A stretch of DNA of 64,000 bases from Paramecium pentaurelia (Eukaryota > Ciliophora > Oligohymenophorea > Peniculida > Parameciidae): positions 165,860 to 229,859 of the forward strand of contig CAJJDO010000160.1 of assembly GCA_905183005.1 (NCBI GenBank), written 5' to 3'. The stretch's first letter is position 1; every line of letters starts with the position of its first letter. The notes below the pieces were generated by a model. It saw only the letters and a program-made list of their open reading frames with translations, had not been told where the DNA came from and did no database searches. Shown piece after piece: positions 44,724 through 57,574 of the stretch. The position numbers and the translations under genes are program-made.

Positions 44724-47132
44724 ATGAATATTTTATTATCATGTATTTAGGGTTAAAAAGAATTCAATCAAAAATAGCAACTACAATCTGATATCAACAA
44801 ATACATTCTATATCCTGAGACACTCACTCCAATCCTCATATAGATTTGTGTTAAAATATTTGCCAATAAAGACAAGTACTTAGATGCCTAAGAAGAATCT
44901 CTAATATTACAATTAATCATCAAAGGTCTTGTAATTAAGGTAAATTGTCCACATCATCTAATCAATTTTAGAAATATAATCATGATATCCTTATAGAAAT
45001 TGGATCAGTCATCAATCTTTAATCCAATGACAAAGCCCATCAAAATATATTTTATTATGTGTATTTGTCCTCACTCTACAAATAAAAATCAAAGTCAGTC
45101 CAACAATAATAATAATTAAATAAGATGATTAATCTCTATGAAGATCAATTCAAAAATTATATTCATCATTTATCCTAAATTGAATGGAATCATAATTTGC
45201 TTTAATCACTTATTAAATGTGTTTTATTGAATCCTACACTCTTTAGAAATCATTAAAAATAAATCTAAGAATTATGCATTTAAAGAAGATCTTAAACATA
45301 AATTGCTACACAATTAGCTCAATTATATGCTGTCCTACAATTTACATATTTAGAAGGTAAATAAGGAAATAATTCCTATCAATCTCAAATTGTAAATACA
45401 CTTGAATAAATCTTTGATGCTTACTATATTGTGTCTACCTTAATTGATTTAGAAAAAGAAAAATTAGTATTATAAAATAATTGGCAAACTAATCTATCTA
45501 CAGAGGAAATTAAAATGAATCTTCTAAATGTATTATATATATTCTTAAATAGATTGAAGGTAAAAATCAAAAGACTAAATATTCAATCATCTTTCAAATA
45601 ATTAAAGAATTCTTAATTTCAAATGATAATTTTTCTATTAATTTTAAAGAAACCTTGAATTTCCTATCTCTCCTTCTATAATAACAATTACAATTTATCA
45701 AAGAAGACATCTTAATTGATATTTAGATTGAAAGTGCTATATAGAAAATAGGAGAAATACTATAACTCAATAATTCATTTAATGATCATTTAGATGTAGT
45801 ATATGAAACATAATTAAATCAAAGTATAATGTAACAATTATAAAATAAACTTAATAAATTAATGATAGATAGAGGAATCACTCTAAGTATTGAATCCTTT
45901 AAAGAATTAAATTATTTTAGTAAATCAATTTCATTATCCTTATTACATACATTAATATTGTCTAGTTTTAGTAAAGGTTTGATAATGAATACATCTATTC
46001 TTTAAATTTTATTTAAATTCACATAATCATCATTTTCAGTAAATACTTCAATAATTAAATAACTTTCATAAGTATGTGAATCTATGTCTTAATAAAGTAT
46101 TTATTTATAATATGAATTTAGAATTCTTAACAACAAGAATAGAATTAGAAGTGATTTCAAGAATACTTGAATAACTTGAACTTGAATTCCCCAAATATAT
46201 GAAAAATATGAGTAATTATATGAAGAGGGAAAGACATTAAATATATTAACCAGTTGATAATAAAAAAAAATAAAAGGTAATTAAAGATATATAATTGGGA
46301 TTTTTACCTTAAGATTAACTTAATAAAACAAGTTTAAAAATATTAAAATAAAGATTTGAAAATCAATTTATATCATTATCAAAGTTAGTAGTAAATAATT
46401 TAAGATAAGGAAATTCATTGGATTTAACAAAAAGATTATATCAATTATTATTTATTATATTCTCATTTCCACATGATATTTTATTAAATTATTGTGGTAT
46501 TGAAGTAATTTCATCCTTATTAAGATTATGTAAAGTAGTTTTACAAAATTATAATGAATTAGAATTATGTTTGATTTAACCAATTAAATATTTTATTTTA
46601 TTTTTGCTTTAATCAGATGTTTATGAAATTGATTTAGATTTATAGGAAGCAACATCTGGTATAATGGAATTAATAAATTTTGTTTATTAAAGAAGAAAAA
46701 CTTTATCAATTGACAATTATGTATCAACAATTGTAATATTATTAATATGATATTAAATAGAAATCAATAAATGATTAATTTTCTAAGGCTTAATAGATAT
46801 TCTAATCTGTTAATTCAGAAGAGCAATATTATTCCTGTAAAGATAATTAAATGGATTAATCAATGAATGCTAGTAATGGAAATACTAATAATAATAATCT
46901 TCAATAGATAGCTGCTTAGATTAGAAAGACAAAAAGTTTTATTGGTGAAGAAGAGAGTAGTTCAAAATAATAGAAATAAACAGAAGATGAAATGTTTTAT
47001 TCAATTGTAAATCATTCAAATACTGATAATGCAAAAGGAGAATAACAAAATTAATAAATTGTTACTTTACAATAAAATGTTATTGTGAATGAAGATGAAG
47101 AAATTGAAATACCTAAAGTTGTATTTGATTGA
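44724..47132 (+). CDS. Hypothetical large helical protein
   Basis: A 763-residue protein from five exons (introns of 32, 23, 34 and 28 nt); the spliced frame is exact and ends at TGA 47130. Nearly all of it is predicted-looking amphipathic helix with Leu/Ile spacing of the HEAT/ARM type, with a Gln/Asn/Glu-rich tail ending EIEIPKVVFD. No catalytic motif or membrane segment. I do not recognise the family. The alpha-solenoid look suggests a scaffold or transport role, which is only inference. Confidence 0.6.
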
Positions 47133-47182
47133 GAATTTATTAAATTTGTTTATAAATTAAAATAATTTAATATAATTTAATT

Positions 47183-47866
47183 ATGAGCACAAAAAAAACC
47201 TAGAAGGTTATTGGCAAAACATAAAAGATTGTTGAGAAATAAAGTCAAGAATCTTCAAATAAAGAATAAAAAATAAAAACTAAAGTCAATAGATTAGAAT
47301 AATAACCATAAGAAAGATAAAATGGAATTATTTATGTTGGACATTTACCATATGGTTTTGTTGAAGAAGGATTAAAAGAATACTTTACATAATTTGGAGA
47401 TGTTCTAGGAGTCAAATTATTTAGAAGCAAAAAAGTAATTAATTAAATTTATATATAGACTAATAGAGTGTAAGGTTATGGATTTGTTAAATTTGCTGAT
47501 AAAGAAGTAGCACCTATTGCAGCATAAGCTATGAATGGTTATTTAATGAATGGAAAGAAATTAACTGTTAATGTATTAAGTGAATAACATCCTGACCCTT
47601 TCAAATATAAACATGGAAATTAAAAATTGTTTTTTATTAATTGGTCTGAAAAAGCTGTTGAAGAATCAAATAAAGTATTATATATATATATATAATTCAA
47701 ATTAGGAAAAATCTAATGAATAAATAGTAAAAGAAGTATAAAAATTATTAGCAAATGAAGAAGAGAAGAGATTGAAACTTAAAGAATTAGGAATAAATTA
47801 CACATTCCCAGGATTTGTATCTATTTATTATTATTATAATTATAGAAAGAATAACTTAAAGCTTGA
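47183..47866 (+). CDS. NIFK/Nop15-type nucleolar RRM protein
   Basis: A 199-residue protein with introns at 47435-47458 (24 nt), 47675-47705 (31 nt) and 47817-47845 (29 nt). A basic N-terminus precedes one RRM: RNP2 is IIYVGHLPYG and RNP1 is GYGFVKFAD, with FVEEGLKEYFTQFGDVLGVKLFR between. The C-terminal LKELGINYTFPGF matches the short motif that follows the RRM in NIFK (MKI67IP) and yeast Nop15. These proteins act in large ribosomal subunit assembly in the nucleolus. Short and complete. Confidence 0.8.
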
Positions 47867-48313
47867 ATTGATTAATGAAAATGTATAATAATTATTCTAA
47901 AAATTATTAATATTAATACCTAAAATTATATAAAATATTACTTTTTATAAATCATAATTCAAACTTAATCATATGGGTGGTTGATTTAAATAAATTAAAG
48001 AAATAAAGTAATTTAAACTTAAAAATAGATTTTAGTAAAATTGTAATTTACAATATTACATTTTATTTGAATGGTCTATAAATTCTATATTATCTTTTTA
48101 AAAATAATTAGTTTTTAATTTACAATAATGATCTATATTTGATATATTGTTTAATAATCATTTTTTAATTTTTAGATATATATATAGATTAATCTAATAT
48201 AAATATTATATAAGTAGGTATTTCATAGACTTTATACTATATTAGATTAATTAGTTTTCTAATTGTAATTACATAATACTTATTTGAATATAAAAATTTT
48301 ATCACATTTTTAA
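47867..48313. other. Intergenic with 14-bp inverted repeat
   Basis: No gene. Arms attaatctaatata (48188-48201) and tatattagattaat (48238-48251) are perfectly complementary across a 36-nt spacer, just upstream of the WD40 gene. May form a hairpin or mark a small decayed element. Confidence 0.4.
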
Positions 48314-49759
48314 ATGAGCTCTATAAATATTCTGTGTCCTTTTCATTCAAAAGTTGTTAACTTTCTAAATATTGATTTAAATGTTAAAATAGGTGATAGA
48401 GTAGCATGTGATGAATGTGGTTTAATTCGACCAATTAGTATAGTAACGGGATTAGAAATATATAATAGAATGGCCACATAATAAAATTCATAAATAGATC
48501 GTTTACTTGATCAAGAAGTTAAAACTTTAGAAAAACTAAAAAATAAATTATACAAAAAGACAGAAGAATTATTATAAAATATTAAATCATTAGAGAAGGA
48601 AATAGAAGGTTAGATATAAAAAACAATATAAAATTTTTAAAATCTTAAGTTAACATAGTATTAAATTGGACAAACAACCTTAAGTCAATTATAAAAAATG
48701 GCTTAGCAAATTAGTCTATATAAAAATCAAGAATTTTATTAAGAAGTTATTGATAATATATAAAACTATCAAGGAGTATTTATTAAATAGTTTGATACAG
48801 CATTAAAATATGTAGAAGACTACAAAAAGTCTATTGAAGAATTAATAACCTATTAAAAATGTTATGAACATCCATAAGAAATATGTTTTGATCTATAAAT
48901 AGCTCATAAACATAATTTAATTATTAGTAATTGTGAAAATAAAATAAGAAGCTATTTATTTAAAGATGACAAATTACTTTAACTATAAGAAGATAAATCT
49001 CATAGAGGATATATTGAGACAATATGTTTGAGTAATTCTTAAATGTTCTTTTTCTCTGGAGGAGTAGATAAAATTATTAGAATTTGGAAAATTTCAGATA
49101 AGGGTACTTTTGAATTAAGTTAAGAACTCAAAGGTCACAAAGATTGTATAAAATCTATAGTGATTAATTCTTAAGATAATTAATTATTTTCTACAGGATA
49201 TGATCAAACTATATAGATATGGAATAAATGTGAAAGTTAATGGTAATAATCATAAAGTTTGAATGAGCATAAAAGGGAAATATTACAATTATAATTAAGT
49301 CAAAATGATAAGATTTTAGTATCTGTTAGTTGGGATAAATCAATAAATATTTATTAAAGTATTTCAAAAGTTTGGAAAATGATATAGAAAATAGAAAATG
49401 CTCATTAATATGATATTTTTTCTGTTTGCATTATAAATGATGAATAATTTGTTACTGGTAGTAGAGAAGTAATAATTTGGCAAAGAAATTCATCTACTGG
49501 ATTATTTACTTAATTGAGAATACTTTAATCAAATTTAGGATGTGTTGATAGAATCAAATTTCATCCAATTTTGAAAATAATGATATCCTAAAATTCTTAT
49601 GCTGTAGATATATGGAGATTTGTAGAAGTTGATGATCCTTTGTAAATATAAAGATTAAAAGGATTATATTAAGGATCCATTCTTACAAATGATGGTCAAT
49701 ATTTAATTGCTTATAATGTAGATAATAAGAAAATTATCATTAACCGAAGACTATTCTGA
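48314..49759 (+). CDS. WD40-repeat protein with N-terminal Cys motif and coiled coil
   Basis: A single exon, 481 residues. The first 50 residues contain CPFH and CDECG, a possible small zinc-binding element, followed by a Gln/Lys/Glu-rich coiled coil (about 60-180). From about 210 a beta-propeller is evident from WD-like ends: DKIIRIWK, DQTIQIWN, DKSINIY, EVIIWQ and AVDIWR, preceded by GHKDC-type GH pairs. Such proteins are scaffolds; Paramecium has many WD40 genes of this layout and the partner is unknown. Confidence 0.75.
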
Positions 49760-49810
49760 GTACAGCTCTTTGATTAGTGATAAATGTTATAAATAAAATT
49801 GTTAAATTCT

Positions 49811-50190
49811 TCACAAAAAATAGAATATTATTCCAAATATTATAAATCTCTTGTATTCATCTAATATGAGGTAAACCATTTTAAAAAAAAAGTATACAAA
49901 GTATCTAAAATACTTTCTAAATATTGAAAAACCAATATTTAATTTATTAAAAACTGTCAAGTTTTATTCTTTCTAAGATGGAATTTACTCCATCTATTTT
50001 ATATGAGCTGCAAATGTTTTCATATCAGGTGATTAAAGTAATTATTCTTTAGGTTCTTGTGGTTTAGCTAAGAATGTAAAATATCAAATAGAGTACATGA
50101 AAACAACTTTCTAAAAAATTCCCTTGTTATTGGATATTTAGGAGTACTAGAATGAAGCATCATATAAGTAGTAGCTGTTCTAATTAACAT
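49811..50190 (-). CDS. Small hypothetical protein, 116 residues
   Basis: ATG at 50190, one 29-nt intron (gtactc...cttag), TGA at 49811; the frame is exact. Hydrophilic first two thirds (YPITREFFRKLFS, MKTFAAHIKQMEQIPSQKEQ), hydrophobic last third (FFFKMVYLILDEYKRF then FGIIFYFL), which could be a membrane anchor or intergenic translation. No family recognised. Supported only by frame and splice signals. Confidence 0.4.
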
Positions 50191-50935
50191 TTATTTATTA
50201 TTTTAATTATATTTGTGAATTTATTAATATCTGATAATAATATAAGAAAATGTATTTGCTTATTTTAAATTCTATTCTCCTCATCATCTACTATTAACTA
50301 TAAACAAGTAAAGTCCTTTATCATATTTGAGATAAATATTTAATGATCAAAATAAAGTTTGGTATTAAGTGTATATTTAAAAATGAAAAAACAAAAGTTA
50401 AAATCTATTTCTGAAAAGCTTATAATTAATTAAAAATAAAGACTTATAATCAGTGTAAATTGAATTATTTGATAATTTTCAATTTTTTAAAGTAAATATA
50501 TATAACTAATTTATTTCCTTTATTAATCTAGATCGATCAAGATGTAATACTATAAAGAAAAATATAAATTTAAATATAGATTAATCAATTTATTTCTTAA
50601 ATTAAATAATAGAAATTAATCTATATATGTATTACTTTTAGAATAGATGATATAATTGTATAAACTAATAATTAAGATTGAATTATTATGTAAAACAAAT
50701 TATAGTTTTTTGTTTAATATATAATAATAATAAATATAGTCTTAATATAAATATTTAAGTAATTTATAAATATATGTTAATCTCAAAAAAAAGATGGTTA
50801 GTTTATAAGCAATTAAGTAAAGAAATGAAATTTGAGGCTAAGAAGTTAATAACAAAAATGTAAATTAAACTTAATTTTTAATTATAATATTAAATTTGAA
50901 CTTTATTCAATATTTAATTAAGAAATGTTATATTA
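50191..50935. other. Intergenic, no gene seen
   Basis: Extremely AT-rich 745 bp between the small gene and the 3' end of a kinase gene. Several short palindromic ATTAAT/ATTAATCTA motifs but no larger structure. Confidence 0.4.
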
Positions 50936-52082
50936 TCAATATATTTTATTTTATGAAGTTATAGTAGTTTTTGAGTATATTATTGTGCATGATAAAATGT
51001 GATCTTTGAATTTTGGTTAAGGATTTCTTGGTACTTTTATGAAATGATCTTCCTTGATTGAATTCATATACCAATGAGTGAGAGCCTATGAGGCTGTTAT
51101 TCTTTATATTGGATTATGATTCAATAAACTTCTTAATAATTGATAACCACAATCTGGTATATTTAAAACTGATAATCGAGATATAGTGAATTTCTTATTG
51201 AGTTTTAAGATGTCAATCACTTGATCTGCTTAGAATAAATGTTTATTAAAGTAAAGGTAATACATGACAACTCCTACACTAAAAATATCAGATTTATAAT
51301 CAAAAGGTTTATTCGTCAGAACTTCAGGTGCTATATAACCAGGAGTACCACAACTAATATTTCTGGATTCTATATTATTAAATTGGCAAGCTAATCCAAA
51401 ATCAATGATTTTAATTTAATTTTCATCATCAATCAATATATTATCTATTTTTAAATCTCTATGAATAATATTCTTAGAATGGATATAATGAACACCTTCT
51501 AGAATATCCTAATAAATTGAAATATAAACATACTTTCATAATTAACTTAATTTCTTCATGATCATAATCATTTCTTAATTTATTTAGTTTCTCCATTACA
51601 ATATAAATTGTATTTGTACTTTCATATACTTCATAGAATCTAGCAATATTATTATGTTAAAACATAGACCAAATCATAATCTCTCTTTTGATATCATTTA
51701 AAACTTATTAATTTTCTTTCCTCATACATTTTGCAGCATATAGTTTATTTGTTATTTTGCACTGGAGTAAACATACTTGTGAATAATTACCTTTCCCAAT
51801 AGTACTAAGGAAGTTGTACATATTACTGATTTTTTTATAGGTAACAAGTTTGCCTAAGTTAGATTTTAGATTCAAAAGATCATTATGGTTACCTGTAAAC
51901 TAATATGTATTAATTTCAAAGCCTAGTAGTATGTTTTTTTCTAATTTCCATACAATATTTGAATCTAAATTTAGAGGGAATGTCATCAATAGAATTTAAT
52001 TCATGATTATTAAGTTATTGTCATTGTCAATTGTAAGATGACATATAGAGTTATTAAATGTGACTTTTATATTAAAATTCAT
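50936..52082 (-). CDS. Serine/threonine protein kinase
   Basis: A 373-residue protein with one 25-nt intron at 51509-51533. After about 100 non-catalytic residues the kinase domain has all motifs: [11 protein letters not shown] (glycine loop), YAAKCM (Lys), [27 protein letters not shown] and [12 protein letters not shown]. The activation segment and APE motif are of the CaMK/ULK-like type common in ciliates; there is no obvious regulatory domain after the kinase. The short N-terminal part ([12 protein letters not shown]) resembles a small beta domain. Next to another kinase gene on the same strand, but the two are not close paralogues. Confidence 0.85.
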
Positions 52083-52152
52083 AATTATTAGAATTAATTT
52101 CTTATGGTAAATTAGAAAAATAATCTAAATTAATAAAATTAAAGTCAGATTA

Positions 52153-53823
52153 TCATGATTCTTAAGCCTTTCTTTATTTTAATCTTTAACGAGATTGGTT
52201 TAACTTCTATTTCAATTTATTTAAAGTTCTAATAGCCATATTGAAAGACAATCTTGTTATAGCATTATGTATATCATTCTCAGTAACACAAAAATTACCC
52301 TAATATTCATTTTTCAAAGGAAATCTACCATTTTTAGTCACCCATGGATGTTCCTTAAATAAATCAATAAAAATACTAACACTTGTTATGTTGTAATTCT
52401 ATTATTAGGATTCTTATCTAACATTCTCTTTAATAAATCTGTTAAGTCTGAAGTCTCTCTCCATTTAATATTTTATGTAAGTATATTATTCTTTAATTGA
52501 TCCTACTTTAATGAAATAAATGGATGTTCATTATAAACTAATTAATATAAAGTTAATCCAGCAGCCCATACATCAATTGGTTTACCTCTTACTTAATCTT
52601 CAGTAAATACTTCTGGAGGTTGATAAGCTGATGTCCCAATTTTTGATTTGACCAAATCATCATCCATAATCTAAGAAACACCGAAATCAGCTATTTTCAA
52701 TCTAAGTTCTTAGTTAAGTAAAAGATTTTCAGGTTTAATGTCCATATGGGCAATATTGGCAAAATTATGTACTTATAATTTAGTATAGGTATTATATACA
52801 ATATTCTAATCCTAACATGAAATCTCTAAATAATCTCCATATAGTATCAATGTTCTTATTTTTAATTTATAATAGTTAAGGTCCATCCATATATTCCAAA
52901 ACCAAATATAATTTATCGTTATTTGGATTTTCTATTACTTCATAGAGTTAAACAATGTTTTCATGATCTACCTTCTTCATTATGGCTATCTCCTTATCCA
53001 ATAATGAATAGGCATCCATTTTACTTGAAAGTAACCTTAATTTTAATTTCTTTCTATCACATATTTTCACTGCCTAACATCATAACTCCTAATTTCATAC
53101 ATATTTTCTATTATTATCCTTAGCCAATTTCACCTTCCCAAATGATCCCTTACCAAGTTCCTATAATATTGTATATTAATTAATTTTCACTTAACCATCT
53201 TCAGTTACTTCTTTCTTCATTATTGAATGATTTATTTGTTTCTATGATCCCATAACTTTCTTTTCAAATCCATTTGAATTTATGGCATTTTCTAAATCTA
53301 TTATTTCATCAAATAATGTATCTTCTGTCATCCCCTAACCATTAACAATCTAGATAGAATCACCTATTGATCTTTAAGTTGATAAAAATTTATTCTCTCC
53401 CATAATAGGACTGGGCATACTATCATATTTCTTTTTGGCAAACTAGATTAGATCTACTTTAAAAAGGTTTTTTGGACTATTTTGCCGACTCTATAATCGA
53501 CTTTTTACAAAATCAATTAAATTTCGTTATCTATACTTTATATAATCTTTAATAGTGTTTGGTGTATTTCTATCAGGAGAATTAGGTGCAGAGGCAAACT
53601 AATTAAAACTAAAATTTTATCCTGGTGTTCTATTATTAATAGGTAATTATAACATTCCTTAAGATAAAATTAATATCAATATTTTTATTTATTCTTCCGT
53701 ACTATACCAATTTTTAAACTATTCAAGTTAAATAATATGGTTATATAAATTTTTTAAGACTTTTTCTCTATTTCCACACAATTACTTTAATATTACATAA
53801 AAAATTTATAATCCATTTCCCAT
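52153..53823 (-). CDS. CaMKK-like protein kinase
   Basis: A 528-residue protein with introns at 53074-53100 (27 nt), 52772-52799 (28 nt) and 52354-52382 (29 nt). The N-terminus MGNG is a myristoylation-type start. The kinase domain begins VKINQYTILQELGKGSFGKV and continues with AVKICDRKK, HMDIKPENLL, DFGVS, IGTSAYQPPE and DVWAAGLTLYQLV, an arrangement typical of CaMKK/LKB1-related enzymes. The HRD Arg is Met, so activation-loop control may differ. A basic C-terminal tail may be regulatory. It lies 70 bp upstream of the other kinase gene. Confidence 0.8.
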
Positions 53824-55315
53824 TACAATTTTAGAAAAATAAAAAACTCAATGAACACCTGACCCAAAAAAAAGCATCTTTTCTTCTAATTTGAAGAATT
53901 TCCACAAATTAAAAAATCTAATAATGTAGAACATCAATGACTTATATCAATCTTAATTTTAATAATACTAGCATAAGTCATCTAGGAAATAAATAAAATT
54001 TATTTAATTCAACCAAATCATTTATCCAATATATTTTATTTTAGTTTATAAATACCATTATTAAAAAATGGGATAAAAAAGTACTGATTTTTAAATCCAA
54101 TCCAATTCTTATTATAATTGTAACTTAAAATAAACTATTTTCTTAATTAGATTAATAAGATAAATTGAGAGTATATAAAGAATATGATTATCAAATTGAT
54201 AAATTTTGAATTATGTTCTTTAGAATTAGATTTGAATACTTTTTACAAGGCAAGTGAAATTTAATTATAAAACAACATCCTATAGAATATATATTTATAT
54301 TATTGAAATGATTTATTAAAATTGCCTTTATTCAAAATTTTTATGAATTAAAGGGTTTCATTGTCAATGGTAATTCTTACAATAAATAGCCCTTATTTTC
54401 TTAATTTATGGATTTATGATCTATTAGATTTCAATTGTATAATGGTACCGTACAGATCATTAATTCATTTTTAAGTTTAAAATATTATTTGCCAGTGACC
54501 TTAGGTAGAATTAGAGATTATATATTTAGGAATTTTGGCGGATATGCTTTTATGAAAAGAAGAATGAACTATTCTATTGATGGTTATGGGAAATCAATTG
54601 ATGGAATTGAAGGATTATGATCAAACAATAGAACTTAGCTTTATTTAAAAGATAATAAATAATGTTTGAAAACAAGTCTTTGTAAGTCCATCATGGTAGG
54701 GAACTTAAAATAAACTTGACTTTTTTAATTATTAATGTATATTATACAATGATATTTGCTTACAGCAAAATCCTCCAAAAAAATATAAGAATAAATTTGA
54801 TTAAGATATTCAATATAAATAGTATTTACATGAACTAATCAAAGTTCCTGACACTAAAGATTGAATTTCTAATTATGGTTTGGAGAATTCAACTTTTTTA
54901 AATTAACACTACCCCAATTTTTTGTTGAGGTATAAGTATTTTTTTATTTTCAATTTTCGAATTTTAGATATAATAGATTTTGCAGTAGCATATTTTATGT
55001 TTAAGAGTTTAGAAGCCTATATATATGATGTATATGTTACAGATTTAATGGAATAAGATTATTTAAAGACTAAATGTTGGAGTTACTCCTTTTAGATTTA
55101 ATGTACTTTTTAATATTATCTGATCCTTTCATTTTATATGGTGTTCTAAGACATTCTTAATTTATGGTTAGATCCTTTTAATAATAAAATAATAAATAAA
55201 GTGAATTGTAAATATTTTGGATATAAATATTTTTCACAGTTAATTAATTAGATTTAATTTAATAATATCATAATTAAATATAATATTTTATAATATAATA
55301 TTTAATAATATATAA
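53824..55315. other. Tract with unresolved coding-like + strand segments
   Basis: Between 54069 (ATG giving MGQKSTDFQIQSNSYYN) and 54864 (TGA after HELIKVPDTKD) several + strand stretches have protein-like composition, but in different frames and with no intron set that joins them cleanly. I recognise no family. Either a diverged gene or a pseudogene. 54870-55315 holds nothing I can support. Confidence 0.3.
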
Positions 55316-56153
55316 TCAAATTATGGCTATATTTTGGTGATTGATATATTCCAATTATTATTTAGTTTCTTTTTTAAAAGCCCTAAATAAAATTGAATAA
55401 TTAATACCTACTACCACAAACAAGGATTAATGTTTAATCATTTGGTTATGGTAAATACTATTACAAATATATATAGTTTTTAATTAACCCTTAGGACCAC
55501 TAAAAACTTTTCCTATTGAATTTTGTTCATTTCTTAGTAAAAATGTAGCATTTATCTTTTTCTCCTCCATATACCAAATTAGTTCTTCCATCAGAACTAA
55601 TTCATCAAGAGTGTCAGCCAAATAAAGTAATCCTATATGTGTATTATCACCATTGATAGCTATACCTTCTATTAACTATTATTAATAGTTAATAGAAAAT
55701 AACTTGGAAAAAAGCTGCAATTGCTGATGATTCTGCAACTATGCCAAAATATAAGTAATTATTATTTATATTATATTTAGGGACTTCTATTGTACCATAT
55801 CCATGATAAAGGTAATTAGTGAAAGGTCCATTAATATTAAGAATATGCCCATCCTATCTTAATTGCAATTATCACATTTAATGTTGTAATGTGAGTGGAA
55901 AAGTTCTTATTTCTGTATAAATGGCATGGACCAATAAATCAAACATACCTACATCATCAATTCTCGAAATGGGACAATAATATCTCGTTGTATTGATATC
56001 AAATTTAGGATCATTTAATGAAATTTACTATCCAATACGAGTACCTAGACATTTATCTTATTATGAAATTGCTTATTACGAAATTTCAAAGAATTACCAA
56101 ATCTCATTAGATAAGTCGATCGATTTAATTATTATTTTGAATACAATGTACAT
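55316..56153 (-). CDS. Cytochrome-b5-reductase-like protein, degenerate
   Basis: A 263-residue model with introns of 18 nt (gtgata...ttaag) and 28 nt; the frame is exact. The FAD-domain end reads GTRIGQQISLND then RYYCPISRIDDVGMFDLLV, corresponding to RxYTPxS plus the following strand. The NAD-domain has NGPFTNYLYHG, GLLYLADTLDELVLMEEL and a Phe/Gly end, all collinear with NADH-cytochrome b5 reductase. The nucleotide-binding GGTGITP is replaced by AESSAIAAFFQ, so NADH binding is doubtful. The N-terminal part of the FAD domain is short. The 18-nt intron is at the minimum size; otherwise a TGA is in frame and this is a pseudogene. Confidence 0.55.
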
Positions 56154-57574
56154 TATTATTGAGTATTGTTCAAAAATTTAAATTCTTATTTTATGTCAAC
56201 TAATAATTGTATTGTTTTATTTACAAGGATTGATCATTTTAGTCTTCAATTTAAATTGATAGAGTTAAGATTGGAACATTAATTTAATATTTAATTCTTG
56301 TAATTGATATTTTACAATAGATGAATATAGTAAATTATTAATACTTCTTAATTATCTACCATTATTAATCTAAATTGACTAATAAAAACTATACATATTT
56401 TAAGGAACCAATTCTAAACTTAATTAACTAAATAGTAATTAAATGATTAGAAAATAAAGATTTATGGAATCATTAGTTTATTTTTTAAGAATTACAATCA
56501 TAAATGAATATCTAATTAAATTTATCTATAACCAGTATTAAATCAATTGGAATTCTTAGGTTTTTTGATCTTTGTATAGTTGTTATAGCCATCTGATGCA
56601 AGTTCTAATTATAACTTAACTTTAATGTTATTCTTTAGTTTTAATTGTATTATTATTCAACTTACTTAGGATAATTGAAGATAAGTTTCATAACTCTTTA
56701 ATATTATTACTACAAAAGTAAATCTATTATAGTTTAAACCTAATTTTTACATATTATCAAGATATTTTTTGAGTTAATGCTAATACAACTTAATTTAATG
56801 GTTTTATCCATATCTCAAATGTCTATTATAATCATTTTACACTTTGAAATTGTAATTGAAAAGTTAACTATTATTTCAAATAATTTCAAATTTGCCTAAA
56901 TGTTAGTTATGATATTACAAATAAGAATTTACTACATTGTTATTTTTGTAAATATATTCCATAAAAGAATTATTATTATATAGTAAATTATATTTTGAAA
57001 TTCCTCTATTCTGTTTGTTTATTTTTTCAAAGATTTCTATTCAATTATCTGTTCATTTTTGTATACAAATTTAACTCTCATAGTTTATATCTTTTTGAAT
57101 GATTTAAGATATTGAAACCCATTTATTTTAGAGTTTCATTGATTTGATTATTCTTCATCTTAGTTTTGTTATATTGAATAGTATTATATTATGTAATATT
57201 ATTTATATCATAATATCAGTATAGTCTAAATATAAAGTTTCTTGTTTCTTTGATCATCAAATCTATAAGATCAACTATGTTAATAATATTATTATACTTA
57301 GGAAGATATTAACAATTATTTGTATTCTATAATATTCTTTATTCATGATATCATAAATTAGGAATAAATATCATGTTAAAGTATGATAAATAAGGATGAA
57401 AATAGATTAGAATCTGTTTTTATTTTTCTATGATTTGTATGTATCTTATAAATAATACATAAGAAATAGAAGAATGAACATAAATATCATATTAATAATA
57501 TTTAATTGAATTCTATATACAATATCTTGTGAATTCAAATATGAATATTTGAGTATTACATCATTAAATAATTT
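56154..57574. other. Long AT-rich tract, no supported gene
   Basis: Minus-strand frames around 56900-57160 give up to 85 codons without TGA but shift frame repeatedly and show no motif. I call no gene here. It is the promoter side of both the b5-reductase-like gene and the Cys-rich surface gene. Confidence 0.35.

Noticed and set aside
49811..50190. Hydrophobic C-terminus of the small gene as a confident membrane anchor
   Set aside because: The stretch is as likely to be chance translation of AT-rich DNA; not claimed.
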